Shown here in pieces: positions 38,866 to 48,843 of a stretch of DNA of 64,000 bases. Origin of the DNA: Shewanella marina JCM 15074 (GTDB taxonomy: Bacteria > Pseudomonadota > Gammaproteobacteria > Enterobacterales > Shewanellaceae); the NCBI RefSeq assembly GCF_000614975.1, contig NZ_BALM01000022.1, positions 1-64,000 of the forward strand, given 5' to 3'. Both the position numbers and the translations under genes were made by a program. Numbering within the stretch: position 1 is the stretch's first letter; each line of letters begins with the position of its first letter. Below the pieces are notes generated by a model, which saw only the letters and a program-made list of their open reading frames with translations, was not told the origin of the DNA and ran no database searches.

Positions 38866-39244
38866 ATGAAAAGACTTATTGTCGATCTTGACGGGACCTT
38901 AACCCAAGCAAATACCAGTGACTATGAACAAGTTGCCCCTCGACTTGATGTGATTGAACAGCTGCGCCACTATCATCAACAAGGCTTTACGATTGTGATT
39001 TCAACCGCCCGTAATATGCGCACTTATGAGGTAATGTAGGTAAAATTAATATCCATACATTGCCCATCATTACGGCTTGGTTAGATAAGCATCAAGTCCC
39101 TTATGATGAAATTCTAGTCGGCAAGCTTGGTGTGGTCATGAAGGATTTTATATTGATGATCGTGCGATTAGACCCTCTGAGTTTGCAAAATTATCGCTCG
39201 ACGAAATCAACCAACTACTTGCAGAAGAAAAATCATGTATTTAA
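38866..39244 (+). CDS. Small HAD-type capsule/LPS phosphatase (doubly frameshifted)
   Basis: About 126 residues once two single-base losses are restored (G at 39030, C at 39126). The repaired chain starts MKRLIVDLDGTLTQ (HAD motif I, DxDGT), has GFTIVISTARNMRTYEGNVG (motif II), then EILVGKPWCGHEGFYIDDRA with the Lys and Asp of motifs III and IV. It resembles the capsule biosynthesis phosphatases found beside sugar nucleotidyltransferases. It overlaps the next gene by 10 bases, so co-translation is likely. It probably removes a phosphate from a sugar- or polyol-phosphate precursor, but the substrate is unknown. Confidence 0.75.
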
Positions 39245-40821
39245 TTACTTCAGCAGCTTATATCGGCTCAGATCTGCAATCAGAGTTTGGACAATTACCG
39301 CCAAGTTTTTTACCTGTTGGTAATAAACGCCTATTTCACCATCAAATTAGTAAGATACCTCAAGGTGAACAAATTTATCTCACCTTACCTGAGGATTTTG
39401 ATATTGGTCCTTACGATGCTCAATCATTAGCGGATTACCAAGTTACTATTTTAAAACTGCCACTCTATTTAAGCTTAGGTAAGTCAATCAACTACGCCTT
39501 AAATCTGATCGAGTTTGATCCGCAAGAACCCTTGTATATCTTACATGGCGATACACTGTTAGATGAGCTACCACAGCATTCCAATATGTTGTGTGTTAGC
39601 GAAGTTGAAACCAACTATGAATGGACTGAATACGATCAAACCAGTCAACAGCTCAAACCGTATCAAGCTGATAACCAGCAACAAAGCTCATATATTGTCA
39701 ATGGCTTCTTCAGCTTTGCTTCACCCAAAAAATTGATAAAACATATCACCATCGCAAATTGGGACTTTATTGAAGGGATCAACGGTTATCATCAAGAACA
39801 GCCATTAACCGTGATTAACTGTGAACAATGGTATGACTTTGGCCACAGTCAAACTTATTATAATGCTAAATCGAAAATGACCACCCAGCGTGCTTTCAAT
39901 GAAATGAGCATCAGTAAGCATGTCGTCACCAAAAGAAGTCACAAAGCATTTAAGCTAGCAGCGGAAAAAAACTGGTATCAAGTACTTCCAGGGTATTTAA
40001 AAATATATACACCACAACTACTTAATTCAGTTCAACAAGACGATTATTTTGAATATAGCATTGAGTATTTACATCTTACTGCGCTCAATGAACTTTATGC
40101 ATTTAGTCAATTACCCGCATTTGCTTGGCAACAAATCATTGATGCCTGCTGCCAATTTATTACGGACGCGCAGCAATATCCGACCACATCAGTGATCCCA
40201 TCTGCGGCTTTAACACAGTTATTCCAGCAAAAAACAGCCAGTCGACTAGCCCAATTTGCTCAAGAGAATCAATTTGATTTAGATATGCCATTGATTGTTA
40301 ATGGTGAAGCAAGCCTAAGTATCAATCAATTATCACATGCCAGTGAACCGTGGTTACCAAAAGACAACCAGATACTCAATGTATTACACGGTGATTTTTG
40401 CTTTAGTAATATTTTATTCGACTTTAGAACCCGCGCTATTAAAGTGATTGATCCCCGTGGTATTGATGGTGACAATCAAGCCTGTATTTTTGGCAATAGC
40501 TTATACGATATCGCCAAATTAGCGCATTCGGTTATTGGCTTGTATGATCTTATTATTGCTGGATATTTTACTGTTGAACTCGTCGATAACCGCCTTAACT
40601 TCTCGATAGCAGAAACCCCGAATCGAGAGCAGATTATTAGCTTATTTAATCATAGGATTGCTAAATCATTTGGCGTGTCATATACACAGATGCTCGCCAT
40701 GCAGATCCAACTATTTCTATCTATGCTACCTTTGCACGCTGATCGACCAGAACGTCAATTAGCCTTTATTGGCAATGCTTATCGCCTATATCAATTATTA
40801 CTTGGAGAAGAAGCGGCATGA
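39235..40821 (+). CDS. Fusion of nucleotidyltransferase-like and APH-type kinase domains
   Basis: A 528-residue protein. The N-terminal half (about 1-220) has a Rossmann-like sugar nucleotidyltransferase fold, visible in LPPSFLPVGNKRLFHHQI, LYILHGDTLLDEL and VINCEQWYDFGHSQTYYNA. Its first loop lacks the canonical GxGxR, so activity may be altered. The C-terminal half (about 250-528) is an aminoglycoside-phosphotransferase-like kinase, with the catalytic HGDFCFSNILFD (from residue 385) and metal-binding IDPRG about 20 residues later. It overlaps both neighbours (10 bases and 4 bases). Such kinase/nucleotidyltransferase pairs make activated headgroups for LPS or capsule. Confidence 0.7.
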   Translation: MYLITSAAYIGSDLQSEFGQLPPSFLPVGNKRLFHHQISKIPQGEQIYLTLPEDFDIGPYDAQSLADYQVTILKLPLYLSLGKSINYALNLIEFDPQEPLYILHGDTLLDELPQHSNMLCVSEVETNYEWTEYDQTSQQLKPYQADNQQQSSYIVNGFFSFASPKKLIKHITIANWDFIEGINGYHQEQPLTVINCEQWYDFGHSQTYYNAKSKMTTQRAFNEMSISKHVVTKRSHKAFKLAAEKNWYQVLPGYLKIYTPQLLNSVQQDDYFEYSIEYLHLTALNELYAFSQLPAFAWQQIIDACCQFITDAQQYPTTSVIPSAALTQLFQQKTASRLAQFAQENQFDLDMPLIVNGEASLSINQLSHASEPWLPKDNQILNVLHGDFCFSNILFDFRTRAIKVIDPRGIDGDNQACIFGNSLYDIAKLAHSVIGLYDLIIAGYFTVELVDNRLNFSIAETPNREQIISLFNHRIAKSFGVSYTQMLAMQIQLFLSMLPLHADRPERQLAFIGNAYRLYQLLLGEEAA

Positions 40822-41549
40822 TCGTTATTCCAATGGCAGGACTGAGTTCCCGTTTTTTCAAAGCAGGCTACCAACAGCCTAAATATATGCTTGAAGCTCA
40901 TGGTATTTCACTATTTGATCATGCCATTTTAAGTTTTAAAGCTTATTTTGACAGTGAGCCATTCCTATTTATTGTGCGAGCAGATTTTGATACACCTGCA
41001 TTTGTAGAACAGCGCTGCGTGGCACTCGGCATTAAACAATTTGAGATACATGTACTCGATCAAGAAACCCGTGGCCAAGCCGAAACAGTTTATCTTGGTT
41101 TAACGGATATTAACGACAGTACCCCAATCACTATTTTTAATATCGACACCTTTAGACCTGAATTTCAATTACCCGCATTATGCCAATTCGCCGATGGTTA
41201 CCTTGAGGTGTTTAAAGGTGAAGGTGATAACTGGTCTTATGCCAAACCAATCGCTGCCAATAGTGATAAAGTAATTGAAACTGCAGAAAAAAATCCAATT
41301 TCAGATTTATGCAGTACCGGCTTATATTACTTCGCTCATGCTGGTGAGTTTAAACGTGCATTTGAAGTTGAAGCAGCAAAGCCTGCCAGTCAATGGCAAA
41401 AACAAGAGCTTTATATTGCACCACTATATAACCAACTCATTGCTCAAGGTTTAGATATTCGTTATCACTTAATCGAACGCGAACAAGTGATCTTTTGCGG
41501 TGTACCACAAGAGTATTTAGACTTCTTGAAACAAGGCGAAATGAGCTAA
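40818..41549 (+). CDS. Sugar-phosphate-type nucleotidyltransferase
   Basis: A 243-residue GT-A-fold enzyme with an intact activation loop: MIVIPMAGLSSRFFKAGYQQ, then PKYMLEAHG. Later FNIDTFRPEF supplies the metal-binding acidic site, and STGLYYF and WQKQELYIAPLYN line the sugar pocket. It most resembles cytidylyl- or uridylyltransferases in capsule loci. It overlaps the fusion gene by four bases and is four bases from the WavE-type gene. Probably makes the nucleotide-activated donor used by the next enzyme (inference). Confidence 0.75.
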   Translation: MIVIPMAGLSSRFFKAGYQQPKYMLEAHGISLFDHAILSFKAYFDSEPFLFIVRADFDTPAFVEQRCVALGIKQFEIHVLDQETRGQAETVYLGLTDINDSTPITIFNIDTFRPEFQLPALCQFADGYLEVFKGEGDNWSYAKPIAANSDKVIETAEKNPISDLCSTGLYYFAHAGEFKRAFEVEAAKPASQWQKQELYIAPLYNQLIAQGLDIRYHLIEREQVIFCGVPQEYLDFLKQGEMS

Positions 41550-41553
41550 TAAC

Positions 41554-42524
41554 ATGATTGCAAATTCTGATATCACTTTTGTTATCCAAGGCCCAGTACA
41601 AGCACTACCTGGACGAGATCAACCTTTAGGCGTAACAGCAAAATGCATTGCCTCAATTCGTCAATTTGTACCGGGTGCTAAGATTATCTTATCGACTTGG
41701 CAAGGACAGGATTGTAGCGCATTGCAAGTTGATACTTTACTGCTCAATCAAGATCCCGGTGCCAATATAGTGTCATACGCTGAAGATGGGACTCCCGGTC
41801 GCTTAATTTCAATCGCCAAATTGTGTCAACAGCGGCAGGATTACGCGAGGTCACCACCCCCTATGCAGTCAAAATACGTTCGGATAACTTTCTGACTGGT
41901 AATGGTTTTATTACCGCTCAACAGGCATACCCGCACCGCTTAAAACAAGATAGTGTTTTTCAAGAAAGAGTTGTCGTCAATACTAGTTATTTCAGGCGTT
42001 ATGCAGAAGGTCAGCGAGTTATTCTGCATCCAAGTGACTTTTTCTATTTTGGCCGTACAGAAGATTTACTTAAAATTTGGGACTTACCGCTATTTGCAGA
42101 TCGCGTTTTCGACCCAGCCAAAGCTGGCCAAAAACAATACGATGGTGCGCCTGTAACAGCAACCCATGCAGAGCAATGTTATTGTCGACATTGGTTAGCC
42201 TTACTGGATAAAAATGCGCCAACGGTCAATCATAGACATGATAAAACTGCAGAGTCATTGATTTACTGGGATCGTTTTATGGCATCTAACTTTGTGGTGT
42301 TAGAGCCAGAACAAATCGGCTTAGGCTTGATTGAGCGTTTTATACCTAAAGCAAAACGTCCCAATGAAATGAGTCACTATGATTGGTTAAAATTATATAA
42401 ACAATATTGCGATCCAAGTATTGACGCAAAATCCTTACATAACTTTTTAACGGTCGGTTGGCGCCGAGCCATTAAATTTCCATTCAGCTACTTAAAATTT
42501 AAGATAGCTAAACCGCATCATTAA
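41554..42524 (+). CDS. WavE-family LPS core transferase (frameshifted)
   Basis: About 323 residues after restoring one T in the run at 41807-41809. WavE proteins are LPS core biosynthesis transferases first seen in Vibrio cholerae. Seen here are DITFVIQGPVQALPG, the NRQIVSTAAGLREV junction after repair, YAVKIRSDNFL, HPSDFFYFGRTEDLLKIW and HAEQCYCRHWLALL. These give the GT-A-like fold with an Arg-Ser-Asp motif. It is the last gene of the rightward module and presumably attaches the activated group to the core. Confidence 0.8.
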
Positions 42525-42526
42525 AC

Positions 42527-43609
42527 TTAGTGGGCTAATTCAGCCACAATTTGCTCAAACTGATGCATTACAATCTGCAGACCTGATTCGTCAGGCTGCA
42601 GTGCTAAATGCGACTGCAGTTGTGATAACGACTCTTGTTGTAACATATCCTTGATAGTCGAAGCCATATGACCCGCATCGGCAACGGCCGACTGCACTAG
42701 TCCTTGCTGCACGCAAATATCAATTCGGCTGGGTTGATCTTTTGATACCGCAACCGCGACTGTCGGCACTTTCATCGCTATCGCTTGCAACATAGTATCA
42801 CCCCCACTGAGTAAGGCGACCTTAGCTAACGAGAGCAAATTAATAAACTCATTGTGATTCATTTGTGCCACACAAATCACCCCCTCAATTTGAGGAAGTT
42901 GATTGGGATAATTAGGACCGAAAACCATGACACAAGGCATTTGTTGCTGCTTGGTAATTAACGCTGCCGCTTCAGCAAACTCATCAGCTATCAGTTTATC
43001 ATCGCTATAATGACCCCCTGATCCCGCATTAATCACAATATATTGCTGAGCTGTTAATTGATGTTGCTCAAGGACACTCATCTGCAATTCAGCATAAGGT
43101 TGATGGTAAATGGGTCCAATAAAGCTCGGTTCTGCTTTGCCTATCAACTTCAATTTAAAACGCTCAAATGCACTAATATCGCCTAATACATACTCAGGTT
43201 GTACGACCCAATGATGATCGGTAACGCGGGCTCGGCTTAAACGCATACCACGACTACGCTTACGCTTATGCTGGCTTAAAAAGATAACTTTCGCCCCCAA
43301 ACGATGTGCATGTTGTAGTTGTGATTGACGTCCAGATGCATCAAATATCACCACATCAGGCGTATAGCTATCCATGATCTGTTTTACCGCATTAACCTCT
43401 TTAGTTGGAGATTGTGCTAATAAATCGGTCGCGTAGGGGCATTGATTCGCGGAAGGAGAATGGCGATTTAAAATAAAACGGATTTGTGCCATTGGCCAGC
43501 GTGCTTGCACGGCATCGGCCAAAATAAGTGAGCGCATATACTCACCGATACCTTCGCTCGAAGATACGGGAACAAATAAAAATTTAGGCGCTAGAAAAGG
43601 CATGTCCAT
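42527..43609 (-). CDS. GT-B-type glycosyltransferase-like protein
   Basis: A 360-residue protein with a Rossmann-like N-terminal half (FLFVPVSSSEGIGEYMRS, VVIFDASGRQSQL) and a C-terminal half with INAGSGGHYSDDKLI, MVFGPNYPNQ and the nucleotide-binding LLSGGDTMLQAIAMKVPTVA, in the style of MurG/PseG-like GT-B enzymes. Located between the WavE-type gene (convergent, two-base gap) and the heptosyltransferase, so it probably acts on LPS core. Donor and acceptor unknown. Confidence 0.65.
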   Translation of the reverse strand: MDMPFLAPKFLFVPVSSSEGIGEYMRSLILADAVQARWPMAQIRFILNRHSPSANQCPYATDLLAQSPTKEVNAVKQIMDSYTPDVVIFDASGRQSQLQHAHRLGAKVIFLSQHKRKRSRGMRLSRARVTDHHWVVQPEYVLGDISAFERFKLKLIGKAEPSFIGPIYHQPYAELQMSVLEQHQLTAQQYIVINAGSGGHYSDDKLIADEFAEAAALITKQQQMPCVMVFGPNYPNQLPQIEGVICVAQMNHNEFINLLSLAKVALLSGGDTMLQAIAMKVPTVAVAVSKDQPSRIDICVQQGLVQSAVADAGHMASTIKDMLQQESLSQLQSHLALQPDESGLQIVMHQFEQIVAELAH

Positions 43610-43635
43610 AAACCTACTACAAAACAGTTAATAAT

Positions 43636-44676
43636 TTAGTTAATTGTTGCAGCAAGCTTATCGAACATCTGCTCAACCTCACTTACTTCAATATAACTCA
43701 TCAAATCCGCACCTTTTGCTCTGGTACCCCATGCTACATCAGCTTGATGTTGTAACTTAATCATTTGCGGATAAACGCTTACGACATGATCTAATGAGGT
43801 ATAAGGTCCAGTACGGCCAGGATTTGAATGTGCATATAGACCAATGACAGGCGTTCCCTGAGTCACTGCCATATGAGCTGGCCCAGTATCTGGAGCAAGC
43901 ACCATACTAGCACGCTTTAATAATGCTAATAGTTGCGTTAGCGTTGTTTTGCCAACTAGGTCATCTATCTGATTATCACTGCAGGATTGAATATCTGTAG
44001 CTAATTGACGCTCCAATGCACTAGGGCCGCCACACAATAACACCTTATAGCCTTTAGCTATTGCATAATCAGCTATCGCAGCATAACGCTGAGGCAACCA
44101 ATTACGTTCCGCTTTACTCGCCGCAGCGCAAATAATTAACGTTTTCTGATGTTTAGTAATCTGCACTTCGGCAAATTGAGTATCCGCTTCTGGAACAGGA
44201 ATATGCCAATGTGGCGTTAAATCTGTCACTCCTACCGCTTTAGCAAATCCCATAAATCCTTCTAACACATGCGGCGTCGCTAGAGGCTCGACCTGTTGAT
44301 TAGTCACTAACCATTGCCCCTCTTTCGCTCGAGCACGGTCAAAACCAATACGGATTTTTGCAGGGATCATGAGTGAAGCGATTGTCGCTCTTAAGGCAAC
44401 TTGCATATGTAATAACACATCAAATTTACGCCCTTTAAATTGCTGACGTAATTGCTGATAACTGCGCCAGCCCTGTGATTTATCAAAAATCACAAATTCT
44501 ATATTATCAATGTGTTTCACCAGCTGATATTCAACCTTACCAATCACCCAGGTAATTTTAAGGTGCGGGTATTGGCGCGCAATCGCTTGTACCATCGCTA
44601 CCGCATGACATACATCACCAATAGCAGAAAGGCGTAAAACACATAAGGATTGCATCGAGGTTAAATCTAAAGCCAT
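43636..44676 (-). CDS. Heptosyltransferase, glycosyltransferase family 9
   Basis: A 346-residue GT9 enzyme of the ADP-heptose:LPS heptosyltransferase type. The N-terminal LCVLRLSAIGDVCHAVAMVQ is the acceptor-side motif, and the C-terminal LAPDTGPAHMAVTQGTPVIG binds ADP-heptose. RIGFDRARAKEG also fits heptosyltransferase I. It is adjacent to kdkA and waaA, which build and modify Kdo, so it adds the first inner-core heptose or a related one. The start is ATG 44676. Confidence 0.85.
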   Translation of the reverse strand: MALDLTSMQSLCVLRLSAIGDVCHAVAMVQAIARQYPHLKITWVIGKVEYQLVKHIDNIEFVIFDKSQGWRSYQQLRQQFKGRKFDVLLHMQVALRATIASLMIPAKIRIGFDRARAKEGQWLVTNQQVEPLATPHVLEGFMGFAKAVGVTDLTPHWHIPVPEADTQFAEVQITKHQKTLIICAAASKAERNWLPQRYAAIADYAIAKGYKVLLCGGPSALERQLATDIQSCSDNQIDDLVGKTTLTQLLALLKRASMVLAPDTGPAHMAVTQGTPVIGLYAHSNPGRTGPYTSLDHVVSVYPQMIKLQHQADVAWGTRAKGADLMSYIEVSEVEQMFDKLAATIN

Positions 44677-44808
44677 GATGAAAAATCTTCTCTTATTCGT
44701 CAGTCACGAATGTTAATTGAATATGAACTCTGATTCTACGACCAAACACATCGTGAAACAAAAGGATTAGCTTCGCTTTAATATAAAAGCATTAAATCTT
44801 GAGGTAGA

Positions 44809-45555
44809 ATGAGCACGGAACCCACAATAACCCCAATAAATGACCTCACTATGCAACTAAAGAAAATACCTCAAGGTTACATTGCCACTTGCTCCGCTTG
44901 TCCTGATGGCATTACTCCACAGTGGTTTTCGGCAGACTTCTGGCAACAACAAGATGCAATAGAAGGTCAATCTTGTGGCCGTTATACCACATGGTTTATT
45001 GCCAGCCATCAACAGCATTGGGTACTAAGACACTATTATCGTGGTGGTTTAATCGCTAAAGTTTGCCATGATAGTTATCTTTTTAGCGGTATTAATCATA
45101 CCCGCGCCGTCGCGGAGCTCGCATTGCTCGAACAACTTTATCAAGAGCAATTTCCAGTACCTAAACCCATCGCAGCACATGTGCAACGTCGTGGTATAAG
45201 TTATCGAGCCGACATTCTAATTGAGCGAATTGATAACGCAGCAGATCTGGTTGCCATTTTAGCTAAACAAACATTAACGGCATCACAATGGCAGCAATTA
45301 GGCCAAACATTGGCAAAATTCCACCAGCGTGGGGTTTATCATGCCGATTTAAACGCCAAGAACATTTTATTTGATCAGCAAGACTTTTATCTTATCGACT
45401 TCGATAGAGGTGAACTGCGCCAACCGAATAAACAATGGCAACAAGCGAATATCGACCGTTTATTACGTTCATTTAATAAAGAGAAAAACAAACTATCGAG
45501 TTTGAATTTCTCAGACTCAGATTGGCAACAATTAATGCTTGGTTATATGAAATAA
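44809..45555 (+). CDS. kdkA: Kdo kinase
   Basis: A 248-residue KdkA that phosphorylates Kdo at O-4 in the LPS inner core. CGRYTTWF, HWVLRHYYRGGLIAKV, and the kinase motifs HADLNAKNILFD and LIDFDRGELR are all present. The start at 44809 follows GAGG. Phospho-Kdo is typical of inner cores with a single Kdo, as in Shewanella and Haemophilus. The last 24 bases overlap the convergent waaA gene. Confidence 0.93.
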   Translation: MSTEPTITPINDLTMQLKKIPQGYIATCSACPDGITPQWFSADFWQQQDAIEGQSCGRYTTWFIASHQQHWVLRHYYRGGLIAKVCHDSYLFSGINHTRAVAELALLEQLYQEQFPVPKPIAAHVQRRGISYRADILIERIDNAADLVAILAKQTLTASQWQQLGQTLAKFHQRGVYHADLNAKNILFDQQDFYLIDFDRGELRQPNKQWQQANIDRLLRSFNKEKNKLSSLNFSDSDWQQLMLGYMK

Positions 45556-46806
45556 TTGCTCCACCACGGCAAATTGTTGCTGTAGTGCACCGCGGTTTTG
45601 CGCCACCACGTTCAAAGCCGCTTGCCCCACCTGCTCACTCATTTCAGGTTGTTCAATATAACCAATTAACTGCTTAGCAATAGCCTCTGCATCATCAACC
45701 ACAGTTAAGCCACCCGCAGTTTGCAGCATTTCCGTAATTTGTAAAAAATCACGATAATTAGGCCCCATCAATACTGGCTTAGCTAACGCAGCAGGTTCTA
45801 ATGGGTTATGGCCCCCATGAACAATTAAACTGCCGCCAACTAACGCGTAATCTGCAGCCGCATAGAACAATAATAACTCGCCCATCGAGTCACCTAATAA
45901 CACTTGTGTATCAGGCATCAGCGCTTGTTTACTACTGCGTCTCACAGACTTTAGTTTATTGGTTGCTAGCAATTGCGCGGCGGCATCAAATTGCTCGGGA
46001 TGACGTGGTACCACCACCAACAAAGCATTAGGATGTCGCTCAAGTAATTGTTTATGAGCATCTATGATGACCTGAAATTCGCCAGGATGAACACTACCAG
46101 CCACCCAAATTGGCGCATCATTGCGTTGCCAACCTGACCTTAACTGCTGGGCTTGTTCAATCACAGTGTCGGCAATATTCAAATCAAACTTTAAACTACC
46201 ACAGACACTAATTTTGTTTGCATTCACACCTAACTCAATAAAACGTTGAGCTTCTGCTTCTGTCTGCAAAGCCAAATAATCTAAACAAGCGAGCATAGGT
46301 TGAACCAACTTTAGGCGCTTATGATATTGCGCCGCAGACTTAGCCGATAAACGGCCATTAGCTAACATACAGCGACAACCACGCTTAGCTGCGTAGTGCA
46401 ATAAATTAGGCCACAGTTCTGTCTCCATTATAATCAAAGACTGTGGTTGGATTTGCGCTAAAAAACGCTTAATGGAATAGGGCAAATCAAAGGGTAAATA
46501 GCAATGTTGAACTGTGTCCCCAAAGGCTTTTCTTACTTGTGCAGAGCCTGTTGGACTTGTGGTTGTCACGGTGATCTGCAGCTCAGGATGCTGCTGCATA
46601 ATTAACTTAATTAATGGAATAGCGGCCAGCGTTTCGCCCATAGAGACCGAATGAATCACTACATCACTTGGTTGCAACTTAGCGAAACCAAAACGTTCAC
46701 TCCAACGACCACGATAATCAGCGCTCTTGATCGCCCGAAAGCCTAGATACAGCAGTAATAGCGGTGAAATAAAATAAAGTAGTAACGAATATAGTGAGCG
46801 ATTCAT
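45532..46806 (-). CDS. waaA: Kdo transferase
   Basis: A 424-residue inner-membrane enzyme (also KdtA) that adds Kdo from CMP-Kdo to lipid IVA. It has an N-terminal membrane anchor (SLLLYFISPLLLLYLG), then VIHSVSMGETLAAIPLI, METELWPNLLHYA, WVAGSVHPGEF and GGSLIVHGGHNPLEPAALAKP, which are conserved GT30 blocks. It is divergent from the TetR gene and convergent with kdkA. Confidence 0.95.
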   Translation of the reverse strand: MNRSLYSLLLYFISPLLLLYLGFRAIKSADYRGRWSERFGFAKLQPSDVVIHSVSMGETLAAIPLIKLIMQQHPELQITVTTTSPTGSAQVRKAFGDTVQHCYLPFDLPYSIKRFLAQIQPQSLIIMETELWPNLLHYAAKRGCRCMLANGRLSAKSAAQYHKRLKLVQPMLACLDYLALQTEAEAQRFIELGVNANKISVCGSLKFDLNIADTVIEQAQQLRSGWQRNDAPIWVAGSVHPGEFQVIIDAHKQLLERHPNALLVVVPRHPEQFDAAAQLLATNKLKSVRRSSKQALMPDTQVLLGDSMGELLLFYAAADYALVGGSLIVHGGHNPLEPAALAKPVLMGPNYRDFLQITEMLQTAGGLTVVDDAEAIAKQLIGYIEQPEMSEQVGQAALNVVAQNRGALQQQFAVVEQLFHITKH

Positions 46807-46896
46807 TTAATTAAGATTATTTTTGCGTGGTCAATTGTGCCAATGCTAACATAATCGATAGAACTACCATAATGCCACGAGCAATTAAGACGCCAT

Positions 46897-47565
46897 ATGC
46901 CAACCTCAAAAGCGACATCTAAGCCATTAAAAACCCGTGATAAAATAATCGCGGCCAGCCTTGCTTTGTTTAATGAGCAAGGTGAGCGTAATGTCACCAC
47001 CAACCATATTGCAGCGCACCTTAGTATCAGCCCTGGCAATCTTTATTACCATTTCCGTAATAAAGAAGACATTATCAGTTCCATTTTTTTGCAATACGAA
47101 CAACACCTAAAGCAAGGTTTTGTGCCCTATGAGAAACAACCTGTTGATGTTGAGTTATTAATGGGCTATTTCGACGCTATGTTTTATACACTCTGGCAGT
47201 TTAGATTTATGTACGCCAATCTTGCCGATATATTGGCTCGAGATGAGCAATTAAAACAACGTTATCTAATGGCGCAACAGCAAGTGCTGTCACAATCTAG
47301 CCATGTACTACAGCAACTCAAACAAGATGGTTTTCTCGCTATTGAAGCCAATCGCATTGAAGAATTAGCCGACACCGTCAAAATGATTGTGAGCTTTTGG
47401 ATCAGTTACAAACTGACCCAATCCAGCATCAGCACCATCAATAAAGCAACACTCTATGAGGGACTGTTACGGGTACTGATGATCTTTAAAGGATATGCAA
47501 CCGACGCCGCACTTCCTGCCATTGCGCGCCTAGAGCAACATTACCGTAGCCTATCCAGTCAGTAA
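46897..47565 (+). CDS. TetR-family regulator
   Basis: A 222-residue regulator. The N-terminal HTH TRDKIIAASLALFNEQGERN with NHIAAHLSISPGNLYYHFRNK is of the TetR type. The C-terminal helical part has a TetR_C_33-like shape (LWQFRFMYANLADILARD). It is divergent from waaA, 90 bases apart, and upstream of kbl-tdh. The target is unknown; kbl-tdh or waaA are near candidates. Confidence 0.85.
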   Translation: MPTSKATSKPLKTRDKIIAASLALFNEQGERNVTTNHIAAHLSISPGNLYYHFRNKEDIISSIFLQYEQHLKQGFVPYEKQPVDVELLMGYFDAMFYTLWQFRFMYANLADILARDEQLKQRYLMAQQQVLSQSSHVLQQLKQDGFLAIEANRIEELADTVKMIVSFWISYKLTQSSISTINKATLYEGLLRVLMIFKGYATDAALPAIARLEQHYRSLSSQ

Positions 47566-47648
47566 CCTGCACAAAAATGATGCTGTGCCATCAGATAAGC
47601 GCTAGAATGCCACCAGCCTACAATTAGATTTCCTTAAGGAGCAACAAG

Positions 47649-48836
47649 GTGGCATCAACGTCTTTCTATACCCAAATCAATCAACAACTTGAGGATGTAA
47701 AAAACGAAGGACTGTATAAGTCTGAACGTATTATCGAATCTCCTCAGCAGCCCCAAATCGAAGTTAATCAACAGCAAGTCATTAACTTTTGTGCCAATAA
47801 CTATTTAGGCTTAGCCAACCACCCAACCTTAATAAAAGCCGCCCAACAAGGCTTAGAGCAACATGGTTTTGGTATGGCATCAGTTCGCTTTATTTGCGGA
47901 ACTCAAGACATTCATAAGCAATTAGAAGCCAGTTTAAGCGAATTTTTAGGAATGGAAGATACCATTCTTTACTCTTCATGTTTTGATGCCAATGCAGGGC
48001 TATTCGAAACCCTACTTGGCGCCGAAGATGCCATTATTTCTGATGCGCTAAATCACGCCTCAATCATCGATGGCGTACGTTTATGTAAAGCGAAACGTTA
48101 CCGTTATGCCAATAATGATATGGCAGACTTAGAGCAACAACTTATTGCAGCAAAAGCTGCTGATGCCCGTCATATCCTAATCGCGACCGATGGTGTGTTC
48201 TCTATGGATGGTGTAATCGCTAACCTCAAAGGTGTTTGTGACCTTGCCGATAAATATGGCGCCTTAGTGATGGTTGATGACTCTCATGCTGTAGGTTTTG
48301 TTGGCGAACAAGGCCGCGGAACCCATGAATATTGTGACGTAATGGATAGGGTCGATATTATTACGGGTACCTTAGGCAAGGCACTTGGTGGCGCATCGGG
48401 TGGTTTTACCTCAGCTAAAAAAGAAGTGATTGATTGGTTACGCCAACGCTCACGCCCATATCTGTTTTCTAATTCACTAGCACCATCAATTGTGACCGCT
48501 TCAATTACGGTATTAGAGATGCTTAAAGAGGGGCAACAGCTACGTCAAACACTGAAATATAATAGTCAGTATTTCCGTGAGAAAATGACCCAAGCAGGTT
48601 TCACCTTAGGTGGTGCCGATCATGCCATTATCCCAGTGATGATTGGCGATGCAAAAATTGCTGGTGATTTTGCCAATCAGTTACTTAAAGAACAAATCTA
48701 TGTCATTGGCTTCTCATTCCCCGTTGTTCCTAAAGGACAAGCTCGGATCCGCACTCAAATGTCAGCAGCCCATACACAAGCTCAATTAGATCATGCTATT
48801 GAGGCATTTACCGTATCGCTAAAGAGATGGGAATAA
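47649..48836 (+). CDS. kbl: 2-amino-3-ketobutyrate CoA ligase
   Basis: PLP enzyme (395 residues) that cleaves 2-amino-3-ketobutyrate with CoA to glycine and acetyl-CoA, the second step of threonine breakdown. [16 protein letters not shown] is the typical start region. [20 protein letters not shown] holds the PLP-binding Asp-His, and [16 protein letters not shown] holds the Schiff-base lysine. It starts at GTG 47649, behind AAGGAG. tdh follows after seven bases. Confidence 0.95.
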   Translation: MASTSFYTQINQQLEDVKNEGLYKSERIIESPQQPQIEVNQQQVINFCANNYLGLANHPTLIKAAQQGLEQHGFGMASVRFICGTQDIHKQLEASLSEFLGMEDTILYSSCFDANAGLFETLLGAEDAIISDALNHASIIDGVRLCKAKRYRYANNDMADLEQQLIAAKAADARHILIATDGVFSMDGVIANLKGVCDLADKYGALVMVDDSHAVGFVGEQGRGTHEYCDVMDRVDIITGTLGKALGGASGGFTSAKKEVIDWLRQRSRPYLFSNSLAPSIVTASITVLEMLKEGQQLRQTLKYNSQYFREKMTQAGFTLGGADHAIIPVMIGDAKIAGDFANQLLKEQIYVIGFSFPVVPKGQARIRTQMSAAHTQAQLDHAIEAFTVSLKRWE

Positions 48837-48843
48837 TCTAACC

